64,000 nt of DNA from NCBI RefSeq assembly GCF_000158815.1, contig NZ_GG657738.1:4630773-4694772 (forward strand), read 5' to 3'. The notes under the pieces are model-generated. The model did not search any database. It had not been told where the DNA came from and worked only from the letters and a program-made list of their open reading frames with translations. Below, one piece after another: positions 16,455-24,937 of this stretch; position 1 is the first letter of the stretch, and every line of letters begins with the position of its first letter. Position numbers and translations under genes: made by a program. The stretch comes from Micromonospora sp. ATCC 39149 (lineage in GTDB: Bacteria > Actinomycetota > Actinomycetes > Mycobacteriales > Micromonosporaceae).

Positions 16455-16585
16455 GATGATCAGTGTGCATGACGCCGGGCGCGCCGGCGCGGTGGGGGAA
16501 CTCAACCTCGCGGTGCGGGCCCGATGATCTTTGGATCGGGCAGGCATGGCAGTCCGCCCGTGTCGTGGCGGGCCTCGCGGCCGGG

Positions 16586-17476
16586 CTACGTCGCGCAGAT
16601 GGCGTGGACGCGGGCGGTCCAGTTGCCGTCGTAACCGCTCCGGTCCTCGCGGGCCTCGAGCCGGACGTGGTCCAGCGGCTGCGCCGGATACAGGGCGATG
16701 ATCGCTGCCTCGCCCACGGGCGCGGTCAGGCTCGCCCCCAGTCCGTGCACCCTCGTACCGGTCGGGCACGTGACGCCGACCGTCTTGTCCAGCGAGTCGC
16801 CGGGCGAGGCGGCCGACACCAGGGTGAGCCCGGGGATCGGGTCGGCGCACACCGCGAAGGCTTCGACGCCCCACGGGATCGGCCACGTCGTCTCGGCCTC
16901 GTACGCGGCCACCCGGACGCTGGTGAGCGACGCGGATGGAACGATGTCGTCGAGCACCACGAACCCGAACGCCGGATGGATCTGGCCACCGGCGCCGATC
17001 ACCCGCTTGCCGGCCGGGCAGGACACGGTGACGCTGCGGCTGCTGGTCAGACTCCGTGCGGTGGAGGCGGACACGTACTCCAGGCCGGCGGGGGCGGAGC
17101 CGCAGATCCCGTACGCGACCACGAACCAGTCACCGCCGAAACCGGTGTGGTCGGGGCGGGTCGTCACCGAGGCGTTCACCTGGAAGTAGTCCCCGGTGGG
17201 GGTGCTCACCGGTTTCATGGTGTCCACCATGACTTCCCGGCCGCCGCCGCCGACGTACGCGCCGCCGCCGAGGATCCGCCGCCCCGGCGGGCAGTGCACC
17301 AGCTGCGTCTTGCCCAGGTCGCTGTTGATCGCGCTCGTGGCGGTGACGAACGTCATCGACGGCACCGCGTGCGCCGGGACGGCTGGGCTGACCGCGACAA
17401 CGCCCGCCAGCATCACCAGCACACCGGCGCTCAGCAGCCGCCGGCCGATTCGGTACACCTGATCTCCTTGTTGCAA
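16586..17476 (-). CDS. Secreted hypothetical protein, triplicated Cys/Gly module
   Basis: The 296-aa protein has a Sec signal (VLVMLAGVVAVSPAVPAHAV). The mature part contains three related blocks of about 85 residues, each with a C-P-x-G-x-R/K-(I/V)-x-G-x-G element (CPPGRRILGGGAY, CPAGKRVIGAGGQ, CPTGTRVHGLGAS) and a later VYGIC/AVC/AIC cysteine, so three internal disulfides are likely. No family name is assigned. It is last in a minus-strand group with a membrane protein and an LPxTG protein. Confidence 0.6.
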   Translation of the reverse strand: MQQGDQVYRIGRRLLSAGVLVMLAGVVAVSPAVPAHAVPSMTFVTATSAINSDLGKTQLVHCPPGRRILGGGAYVGGGGREVMVDTMKPVSTPTGDYFQVNASVTTRPDHTGFGGDWFVVAYGICGSAPAGLEYVSASTARSLTSSRSVTVSCPAGKRVIGAGGQIHPAFGFVVLDDIVPSASLTSVRVAAYEAETTWPIPWGVEAFAVCADPIPGLTLVSAASPGDSLDKTVGVTCPTGTRVHGLGASLTAPVGEAAIIALYPAQPLDHVRLEAREDRSGYDGNWTARVHAICAT

Positions 17477-17482
17477 GCCCGT

Positions 17483-18139
17483 CTACCGGCGCCGCAGCCG
17501 GTAGAGCACTGTGGTCGGTGTGGCGACGACGAGGAAGACGACGCCCGCGGCGTAGGCGAGCGGCATCACGCGGAGGGCACCGGCGACCCACGCCGCCATG
17601 AAGCTGATGACGGACATCCAGAACAGCGCCAGGAACAGCACTCGCGACGGCGTCGTAGCGGGGCGGGTGGCCGCCTCCCGGGCGGCGGCGGCCTGGCCGG
17701 CGGCGCCGAGCATCAGGTCCGGCGCGGCGGTGCCCAAGGCCGCCGCCAGGCCGGGCCCGAACGCTTCGGGACCGCGCCGGTCGCCCTCGACGATTCCGTG
17801 TACGACCGCCGCCCCGCCGTGCGACAGCAGCAGCTCCAGCCCGCCGGCCGCGCCGAGCCGGTCGACCGCGAGGCGCAGCGCGTCGACGAAGCCACGCTCC
17901 TCCCGCGCCGCCTGTTCGACATCGCGGGCGAACGTGCGGCGCGCCTTGCCGCTGCGCGGGCTCTGCGCCAGGTACGCGGCGCCGAGGGCGTCGTCGTCGT
18001 CCAGTTCATGCCGGACCAACTCGTACAGCTGCCGGACGTCCTCGGCCAGCCGCGAATCGGGCAGCGTCCGTCCAGACTGGAGCCAGACGGTCACGTACGC
18101 CGTCGCCGCCACGGCATATCCGGGAAGTTCGCGCGTCAT
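17483..18139 (-). CDS. Membrane-anchored hypothetical protein
   Basis: ATG 18139 gives 218 aa beginning MTRELPGYAVAATAYVTVW. Two adjacent hydrophobic helices near the C-terminus (VLFLALFWMSVISFMAAW and LAYAAGVVFLVVATPTTVL) form a hairpin anchor; the rest is helical and charged and should face the cytoplasm. The longer frame upstream overlaps the LPxTG gene and has atypical composition. No family was recognised. Confidence 0.6.
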   Translation of the reverse strand: MTRELPGYAVAATAYVTVWLQSGRTLPDSRLAEDVRQLYELVRHELDDDDALGAAYLAQSPRSGKARRTFARDVEQAAREERGFVDALRLAVDRLGAAGGLELLLSHGGAAVVHGIVEGDRRGPEAFGPGLAAALGTAAPDLMLGAAGQAAAAREAATRPATTPSRVLFLALFWMSVISFMAAWVAGALRVMPLAYAAGVVFLVVATPTTVLYRLRRR

Positions 18140-18158
18140 CGTCTGCTCGCCGCGCTCT

Positions 18159-19229
18159 TCAGCTCGGCTCGGAGAACCGGATCCGGCGGCGCCGGGCGAG
18201 CAGCAGGACCGCGGTACCGGCGGTGAGCAGGGCGCCCCCGGCCGCGAGCAGCGCGATGGCCGGCGCTCCGGTGACCGGCAGGCCACCACCGGCACCAGGG
18301 TCGCCGGCCGGGTCGCTGGGGGCGGTGCTCGGGTCGGTGGGGCCGCCCGGCGTCGGTGACCCGCAGACCCTCGCCGCGACGGTGTGCCGGGCGAGGTCCA
18401 GCCCGAGTTCCGCGTTTCGGACCACCACGACGGCGCCGACGGCGGCCGGCTCGGTGAACATGTCGCGGGCACCGGCGGAGACCCACCGGTGTGTGGTGGC
18501 GGCGCCGTCGACCAGGACGGTGATCCGAACGGCGCCCTCGGCGCGGTTGGTCAGGTCGACCTGGACGCCGGCACAGGCGTCGGCGATCCGCACCGCGACC
18601 GCCTCCGGGCCGCAGCCGGCGGGTTGCCGGTAGGTGCCCACCATCCAGGTCACCTGCTCCGGCCCCGGCTCCCCGCTGGCCAGCAGGTAGTTGTCGCCGT
18701 CGGCGAGCCGGCGTACGAGCGTCACCCGACCCGGAGCCAGTGGCCCCAGCTCTTCCGGGGTCGGGTGCGCCGGGGAGAACAGCCGCAACCCGGTGATCGG
18801 GGTGGTTCCCTCGTTCGCCAGGTGCAGCTCGAGCACGTGGCAGTGGGCGTCGGCGGTGACCGCCAGCCGGGGCGCGTCCGCGCACCCGTCCGGCGCGCGG
18901 AACACCAGATTCCGGTCCGGCAGCCCGGCCCGCTGGATCACGAAGGTGTCCCGGTCGGTCGCGCCGTACCGGCGGTTGCCGCGCTCGCGCATCTCGAACC
19001 GATCGATCGCCACGCCGTTGCGCAGCACGGTCGTCGCCCAGGTCTCGTCGCCGCCGATCGTGCCGGTGTCCCAGCTGAACACCGCGACGCCGCACTGTTC
19101 GGACATCGTGATCTCGGGTGCGTCGGCCTGCGCGGCGGACGCCGCGCCCCCGACCAGGGCACCGGCGAACAGAACAGCTGCGCCCGAGGCAACGAGCAGG
19201 CGACGCAGCAGGAGGGGGACACGCATCAA
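18159..19229 (-). CDS. LPxTG-type cell-surface protein
   Basis: The 356-aa protein has an N-terminal signal (LLLRRLLVASGAAVLFAGAL), a beta-rich ectodomain with paired cysteines, a P/T/G-rich spacer (~295-320), then LPVTG, a hydrophobic helix and an RRRRIRF tail. This is the layout of a sortase substrate covalently linked to peptidoglycan. No sortase lies in the window. The ectodomain function is unknown. Confidence 0.75.
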   Translation of the reverse strand: MMRVPLLLRRLLVASGAAVLFAGALVGGAASAAQADAPEITMSEQCGVAVFSWDTGTIGGDETWATTVLRNGVAIDRFEMRERGNRRYGATDRDTFVIQRAGLPDRNLVFRAPDGCADAPRLAVTADAHCHVLELHLANEGTTPITGLRLFSPAHPTPEELGPLAPGRVTLVRRLADGDNYLLASGEPGPEQVTWMVGTYRQPAGCGPEAVAVRIADACAGVQVDLTNRAEGAVRITVLVDGAATTHRWVSAGARDMFTEPAAVGAVVVVRNAELGLDLARHTVAARVCGSPTPGGPTDPSTAPSDPAGDPGAGGGLPVTGAPAIALLAAGGALLTAGTAVLLLARRRRIRFSEPS

Positions 19230-19362
19230 CGAGCAACCTTCGGCCGTACGACATGGGTGGGCGACGGCGACGTGCGCGCCGCGCCCCGGACCGGGCTACT
19301 CCAGCACAGGAACGCGCCGGTGGCATGAGTCCCGGGGCACTCAAATCGCGGTGGGCGGGTAC

Positions 19363-22026
19363 TCAGCCGAGGGTCTGCCGCAGCTCGGCCCGCCCGGACA
19401 CGCCGAGCTTCCCGTACGCGCGGTGCAGGTGGTTCTCCACGGTCCGTTCGGCCACGTGCAGGCGGCCGGCGATGGCCCGGGTGGGCTCGCCCCGCACGGC
19501 GGCCAGCACGACCTCCCGTTCCCGGTCGGTCAACCCCAGCAGCGGGCCGGCCGTGGCCAGCGCGGGCGTGGCCGCCGGTTCGCCGGCGGCCAGCCGCAGT
19601 TCGGCGATCAGGCGGGCCCGGGCCGCCGCCCGCGGCTCGCCGGCCCGTTGCCAGGCCGCGGCCGCCAGAGTCGCCGCCTCCGCGGCGTGCATGGTCATGC
19701 CGTAACCGGCGAATCGCTGGGCGACCCCGAGCAACGCTTCCGGATCGGCCGCCGCGGCGGCCGCGGCGTACCGGACGACCAGCTCGCCCAGGCTCCACCC
19801 GGCCGGTGGCGGGTACCCAGCCAACAGCCGCGCGGCGAGGTCGGCTCCGCCCAGCCGGACCAGGTCCAGGGCGCCGAGAGTGGCGGCGCCGAGCGCGCCG
19901 CCCGCGCCGTGGCGGGCGATCTCGTCGCCGAGCACAGTACGCACGGCCACCGCGTCGGCCTGGACGCTGACCTGCCACGCCCGGGCGCGGGCCACCTCCA
20001 TCTCGAACAGAAGATTGCTGTGCGGCCCGCCGCGGTAGCGGTCCAGGTCGGCGGTGGCCGCGGCCAGCTCGTGCTCGTCGCCGCACTGGGCGGCGGCCTG
20101 GACGCGGACCGCGGCCGCCCATCGACAGACCGGCCGCTGCAGTCCCTCGGCGACGACGAAGGACTCCTTGGCCCAGCGCAGCGCGGTCGCCGGTCGTCCC
20201 AGCATCAGGCCCACCATGCCGAGCGCGAAGGCGCCCAGTGCCTGCGCGGTCCGGTCCGGCGGATGCAGGCTCGCCTCGTAGCACGCCTGGATCTGGGCGA
20301 ATCCGCCGGCCGGGTCACCGAGCACGCACCGCATCCAGCCGCCGGCCGGCCGCATGCTGTCGGCGTGTACCCGGCCCGGGCCGGTGTGCCGGGCGGCCAG
20401 CGGCACCGCTCGCCCGATGACGTCGGCCGCCTCGGCGTACCGGCCGGCGAGCATCAGCGCCGCGCCGGCCGCGCTAGCCGCCGCCACCCGCGTCTCGACG
20501 ACTTCCGCCTCCTGTCGCGCCGAATCCGGCGTTGCCGCCTCGAACAGGGCAAGCGCCGCGCCGACGCTGGAGCAGTCCAGCCCGTACGAGCGCAGATAGA
20601 GACGCGAAACCTCGAGCTGTCCAGCCGATGCCGGCACATCCGCCGCGGCCGCGTCGATGACCGCCCGCGCGGCAGCCAGGTCGTCGGCGTGGTGGGCGAG
20701 CGCGGCGGCGTGCTGGACGGCCACTTCCACCCGCTCGGCGTCGTTCGTGGCCTTGCCGGCCAGGTCGGCGCACCGCTCCAGCGCCTCGTCGATGTGCCCG
20801 AGGCACAGCATCGCGCGTACCTCGGTCAGCCCCGCCGCGACGCCGGCACCGCTGTCGTAGGCGTGCCGGGCCAGCCGCTCGGCCAACGCGTACTCCCGGA
20901 TCAGCGCGGCCTGGTCGGCGGCCTGGAGCATCCGCTGCGGGTGGACCGTGCCACCCCCGTCGAGGCGCCAGATCGCGGTCCGCATGACGTCCTCGCTGCG
21001 CCGCGCGCCCGTGCCGTCGAGGGCGTCGGCCAGCCGCCGGCTGTGCCGCAGCCGGGCCAGCTCCGGCAGATCGGCGCGCAGCAACTCGCCGTACAGGGGA
21101 TGGCTGAGCCGGACCGCGCGGCGACGCCCGGTGGTGCCGACCGTGACGAGCCCACGGCGCTCCAGTTCCTCCAGCATGGACTCACCGGCCAACTCGGCCG
21201 CGACCGGCAGCGGCAGCGGCTCACCGAGCGCGAGGGTCTCCAACGCGTCCCGCTCGGCCGGATCCCGTACGGCGAGCCGGTCGCGGAGCAACTCGACCAG
21301 CCGAGGCGCCCGGCTCAGCGGCGCGGTCAGCCGCCAGACCCCGTCCACCCGGCCCAGACCGCCGCTGTCCGAGGCCGAGATCAGCAACTCGCGCAGAAAG
21401 AGCGGGTTGCCTCCGGTGGCCTCACGGAGCTGGCGCAGCGTGCGGCCCTCGACAGGCCCGCCCAACGCGGCGCCGATCAGCGCGTCGGTCTCCGCTGGGG
21501 CCAGAGCGCCCAGGTCCACCCGCAGCACACCGCGGTCTTTCCACAGCGCGGTCACCGGGCTGGGCACGGCCGCTTCCGCGCGCACGGTGGCCAGCAGCGT
21601 GACCGCACGCTCGGCCACGAGCTGGTGGATGACGATCGCGGAGATCTCATCGAGCTCGTGCAGGTCGTCGACCAGAAGCACCGTGCGCGGCCCCTGGGTG
21701 AGCCCGCGCAGCACGTGTAGCCCACGCTCGACCAGACCAGCCCGTACCGCCCCGTCCGGGGGTTGGGCACCGCTCGGTGCCGGCAGCAGCCCGGCGAGCC
21801 CGCTCAGCGGCAGGCGGGAGCTGGCCGCGGCCGGCCGGGCCACGAGCATCCGGTGGCCGGCCGCCTCGGCGCCGGAGGCCGCCTCCTCGGCCAGCCGGGT
21901 CTTGCCCACGCCCGGCGGCCCGGCGATCAGGGCACCGGCATGGTCGGCGCCGCGTACCGCCCGGGTCACCGCCACCAGTTCGCGGTCGCGCCCGATCAGC
22001 GGAAGCGCGTCCAGGCGGGGCAACAT
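19363..22026 (-). CDS. LAL-family LuxR-type regulator with ATPase domain
   Basis: ATG 22026 (MLPRLDALPLIGRDREL) gives 887 aa. The N-terminus is a STAND/AAA-type ATPase with Walker A AGPPGVGKTRLAEEA and Walker B TVLLVDDLHELDE. The middle is a long helical TPR-like region. The last ~60 residues are a LuxR helix-turn-helix (LTDREREVVLAAVRGEPTRA, then TVENHLHRAYGKLGV). Large ATP-binding LuxR regulators of this type act as activators. An earlier in-frame start would add 32 poorly conserved residues. Its target is not shown; the divergent gene is the lectin-like gene at 22155. Confidence 0.85.
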   Translation of the reverse strand: MLPRLDALPLIGRDRELVAVTRAVRGADHAGALIAGPPGVGKTRLAEEAASGAEAAGHRMLVARPAAASSRLPLSGLAGLLPAPSGAQPPDGAVRAGLVERGLHVLRGLTQGPRTVLLVDDLHELDEISAIVIHQLVAERAVTLLATVRAEAAVPSPVTALWKDRGVLRVDLGALAPAETDALIGAALGGPVEGRTLRQLREATGGNPLFLRELLISASDSGGLGRVDGVWRLTAPLSRAPRLVELLRDRLAVRDPAERDALETLALGEPLPLPVAAELAGESMLEELERRGLVTVGTTGRRRAVRLSHPLYGELLRADLPELARLRHSRRLADALDGTGARRSEDVMRTAIWRLDGGGTVHPQRMLQAADQAALIREYALAERLARHAYDSGAGVAAGLTEVRAMLCLGHIDEALERCADLAGKATNDAERVEVAVQHAAALAHHADDLAAARAVIDAAAADVPASAGQLEVSRLYLRSYGLDCSSVGAALALFEAATPDSARQEAEVVETRVAAASAAGAALMLAGRYAEAADVIGRAVPLAARHTGPGRVHADSMRPAGGWMRCVLGDPAGGFAQIQACYEASLHPPDRTAQALGAFALGMVGLMLGRPATALRWAKESFVVAEGLQRPVCRWAAAVRVQAAAQCGDEHELAAATADLDRYRGGPHSNLLFEMEVARARAWQVSVQADAVAVRTVLGDEIARHGAGGALGAATLGALDLVRLGGADLAARLLAGYPPPAGWSLGELVVRYAAAAAAADPEALLGVAQRFAGYGMTMHAAEAATLAAAAWQRAGEPRAAARARLIAELRLAAGEPAATPALATAGPLLGLTDREREVVLAAVRGEPTRAIAGRLHVAERTVENHLHRAYGKLGVSGRAELRQTLG

Positions 22027-22154
22027 GCCGGCAGAGTAGCGTCCGCCCGCATCGTGGCTCGAACCGCTGGTCACTCGCCGTTTGGGTCGACGTTGGACGG
22101 CGTCGCCTAGCCTGTGCGACACGGTAGCGGCCGACGGCCGCGGAAGGGACGGAC

Positions 22155-22709
22155 GTGGTGCGGATCAGATCGGTGTTGGCGGGAGTGATGGCCGCCGTGG
22201 TCGGGACGCTGGGCTTGGTGGTCGGTACGGGCAACCCCGCCGCGGCTGAGACACCCCTTGGGCACTGCTACGACGACAGCACGCCCGCGCATCGCGACGC
22301 GGCGCCGTGGCGTCTGCCGGGTGGCGTGCAGGCCTCGTGGCCGACACCTCTGGGTCTGATCAACGGTGACGTTCTGCGGGTGACAGCCTCCGGCAGGATC
22401 CGAATCGACCACTGGGGTACGAGCAAATCCATAGCCGGCGAGTTGCCCTTGGCTGGCAGCGGGTGGCCGGCGCCTGGGCTACGCCGCTACATGCTGATCG
22501 GCAAGGTGACCATCGGGGCCGTGTGGCTCAAGAGCACCGGGCTCACCTATGGAGCCGGAAAGTGGTTCCCGATCGGCACGGACAGCGATTGCATGATGTA
22601 TCAGAGCGGCGCTCTGCCCGAGGGCGGGCAACTCGTCCTCTCGTTCAACGACGACAATCTGGGCGACAACGGGGACAACGCCGCCGTCGTCGTCAAGCAG
22701 TGGATCTGA
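22155..22709 (+). CDS. Secreted LecA/PA-IL-like lectin domain protein
   Basis: GTG 22155 gives 184 aa with a Sec signal (VLAGVMAAVVGTLGLVVGTG ... AAAE). The mature region has GDVLRVTASGRIRIDHWG, MLIGKV and a C-terminal LVLSFNDDNLGDNGDNAAVV. This order matches the beta-sandwich of PA-IL/LecA-like galactose-binding lectins, where an ND..DN loop binds calcium and sugar. Two cysteines could form a disulfide. The assignment is by motif only. Confidence 0.5.
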   Translation: MVRIRSVLAGVMAAVVGTLGLVVGTGNPAAAETPLGHCYDDSTPAHRDAAPWRLPGGVQASWPTPLGLINGDVLRVTASGRIRIDHWGTSKSIAGELPLAGSGWPAPGLRRYMLIGKVTIGAVWLKSTGLTYGAGKWFPIGTDSDCMMYQSGALPEGGQLVLSFNDDNLGDNGDNAAVVVKQWI

Positions 22710-22711
22710 AC

Positions 22712-23150
22712 GCGTCGCGCGCTCGGCTCGGGGCTGCCCAGCTTCTTTCGCAAGGTCATCATTGTCACTCGAACCGCGTTCGTGAACGGATCGATGTGTT
22801 CGTCCCATGCCTTCTCCAACAGTTCCTCGGCGCTGACCGCGGCGCCTTCGGCCCGCATCAGAACTTCCAGTACGGCAAATTCCTTTCGGGACAGCGCGAT
22901 GAACCGGCCGTCCCTGAGCACCTGGTGCCGGGGGACGTCGAGTTCGATGCCGGCACGGCGCAGCACCGGCGGTAGCGCCGGCCTGGCACGCCGACCGAGT
23001 GCCTGTACCCGGGCGACGAGTTCGGCGAGGGCGAACGGTTGGTCAGGTAGTCGTCCGCGCCGATACTGAGCCCGTGTACCCGTTCGTCCAGGTCGACCGA
23101 GGCGGCCAGGCGTTCGCCGCTGGTCGGAGCCTTGTCGTGCCCTCTGCCGA
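22712..23150 (-). pseudogene. OmpR-type response regulator fragment, frameshifted
   Basis: The end of a receiver domain (LDERVHGLSIGADDYLT) and an OmpR winged-helix domain (RHQVLRDGRFIALSRKEFAV ... RVTMMTLRKKLG) lie in two frames joined by a single-base shift near 23048, where the usual DDYLTKPF reads DDYLTN. The receiver N-terminus, with its phosphorylated aspartate, and the extreme C-terminus are missing. Confidence 0.75.
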
Positions 23151-23183
23151 CGCCGGGCGCCGGTGGCTCACCTTGGGTGACGG

Positions 23184-23837
23184 TCACCCGGTAACCAGGC
23201 CCGCTTCGTGGGCCAGGACGGCGGCCTGTACGCGATTGGCCAGGCCGAGCCGGGCGAGGATCGTGCTGACGTGCCCCTTGACGGTGCCTTCCACGAGGTG
23301 GAGTCGGCGGGCGATCTGGGCGTTGGACAACCCGGCGCCGACGAGGGCAAGGACGTCGCGCTCCCGGTCGGTGAGCTGTTGCACCTTGGCGCGGGCTTCG
23401 GCGGCCCGGCCGAGGCCGGTGGCGCGCAGCCGCCCGATGACCTGTGCGGTGATGTCCGGCGACAGGTACGCGCCGCCGTCGGCGATCGCGTGGATGCCCG
23501 TGAGCAGTTCTCGCGGGTCGCCGGACTTGAGCAGGAAGCCGCGGGCGCCGCTGTCGAGGGCGCGGGCCACGTACTCGTCGTCGCCGAAGGTGGTCAGCAT
23601 GGCCACTCCGATGCCGGGCAGGACGCGCAGGAGCTCCGCGGCGGCGGCGAGCCCGTCGAGGCGGGGCATGCGGACGTCGAGCAGGACGACGCCGGGGCGG
23701 TGGGCGAGGGCGAACTCGACCGCCTCACGGCCGTCGGCGGCCTCGGCGATGACGTCGATGCCCGGGTCGGTGGCGAGGATGGCGCGCACCCCGGCGCGGA
23801 TTATGGCCTCGTCGTCGGCCAACAGTACTCGGATCAT
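23184..23837 (-). CDS. NarL/FixJ-family response regulator
   Basis: The 217-aa protein has a receiver domain (MIRVLLADDEAIIRAGVRAI; phosphoacceptor Asp in VVLLDVRMPRLDG) and a LuxR-type HTH (LTDRERDVLALVGAGLSNAQ, TVKGHVSTILARLGL). Its ATG overlaps the stop of the kinase gene (ATGA), so the two are co-translated and should be cognate partners. Confidence 0.9.
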   Translation of the reverse strand: MIRVLLADDEAIIRAGVRAILATDPGIDVIAEAADGREAVEFALAHRPGVVLLDVRMPRLDGLAAAAELLRVLPGIGVAMLTTFGDDEYVARALDSGARGFLLKSGDPRELLTGIHAIADGGAYLSPDITAQVIGRLRATGLGRAAEARAKVQQLTDRERDVLALVGAGLSNAQIARRLHLVEGTVKGHVSTILARLGLANRVQAAVLAHEAGLVTG

Positions 23838-24937
23838 GGCGTTCCCGGATGTGGCAGGGCGGCGACGACTTCGAACTGCTGCCCGTACGGGCCGGCGGTG
23901 AATGTGCCGCCGGCCAGGCGTACGCGCTCGGCCAGGCCGGCCAGGCCGGAGCCGCTGCCTGCGCCGCCGCGCCGCCCGGGCGGCAGCGGGTTGGTGACGG
24001 TGACGGTCGTCGAGCCGTCCGTAGTGGACAGACGGACGCGCACGGGCGTACCCGGGGCATGTTTCGTGGCGTTGGTGAGCGCCTCCTGGACGATGCGGTA
24101 CGCCGCCCGGTCGACATCGGCCGGGAGGTCGTCGCCGGTTCGCTCCACTGTCACCGCCATCCCAGCCTGCTTCGCGCGATCGGCGAGGTCTTCGATCCGG
24201 TCGCCGGCCGGTTCCAGCGGCGCCGGCGTACCCTCACGGAGGACCGTGATGATCTCGGCCAGGCGGCGGGTCGCGGCGCCCGCGCCCGCGCGTAGCTCGG
24301 TGGCCACGGCCCGGTGCCGTTGGTCCAGGTCGGGCGCCATCTCCAGGGCCGCGGCGCGTAGCGCGAGCAGGCTGAGGTCGTGCCCGAGTGTGTCGTGCAT
24401 GTCGCGGGCGAAGCGCGCGCGCTCTTGGAGCCGGGCCTGCTCGGCGCTGAGCACCACGAGCTGGTCCTGCTGGCGCAGGATGCGCCCGAGCGCCCACGGC
24501 AGGGCGACGACCAGGGCGAGCATGAGCAGACCGGGCCCCCACCCGCCGCCGGTGGCCAGGCCGTAGGCGACGTCCAGCGGCGCGGCGACGCCGAACACGG
24601 CCAGCGCGGGCATCGGGCGCGGGGTGCGGCGCCCGGCCAGCAGGCTGATAACGAACAGCGCCGCGCCGAGCGCGGCGCTCGACACCGGCACCGAGTCGCG
24701 GATCGCCAGGCCCGCGGCCAGGCTGGTGGCCGCGCAGATCACCACCGACATCATCGGGTACGCCCGAAGCGGCGCCGTTGCGGCCAGCGGGGCGATCACC
24801 GCACCGGCGGTTGCCCACCACGGCAGCGTCCCGCGACCGAGGACGACGGCCGCGAGGAGCAGTGCCAGCGCGGCCAACGCCCACGGTGGAGCGGGTGACC
24901 GTCGCAGCCACCCGCCCCGCACGCTCGTCACGATCAT
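23834..24937 (-). CDS. Sensor histidine kinase, NarL-partner type
   Basis: ATG 24937 gives 367 aa: five or six N-terminal transmembrane helices, a HisKA_3 box (ARFARDMHDTLGHDLSLLAL, with His as phosphoacceptor), and a HATPase domain with QEALTNATKHAPG and a GSGLAGLAERV G-box. There is no extracytoplasmic sensor domain, so it probably senses within or at the membrane. Its start overlaps the serine hydrolase stop by four bases, forming a three-gene unit. Confidence 0.9.
   Translation of the reverse strand: MIVTSVRGGWLRRSPAPPWALAALALLLAAVVLGRGTLPWWATAGAVIAPLAATAPLRAYPMMSVVICAATSLAAGLAIRDSVPVSSAALGAALFVISLLAGRRTPRPMPALAVFGVAAPLDVAYGLATGGGWGPGLLMLALVVALPWALGRILRQQDQLVVLSAEQARLQERARFARDMHDTLGHDLSLLALRAAALEMAPDLDQRHRAVATELRAGAGAATRRLAEIITVLREGTPAPLEPAGDRIEDLADRAKQAGMAVTVERTGDDLPADVDRAAYRIVQEALTNATKHAPGTPVRVRLSTTDGSTTVTVTNPLPPGRRGGAGSGSGLAGLAERVRLAGGTFTAGPYGQQFEVVAALPHPGTP

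Noticed and set aside
18691..21720. A 1009-aa plus-strand frame opposite the LAL regulator
   Set aside because: Antisense shadow of a high-GC gene. The minus strand has intact Walker and LuxR motifs.
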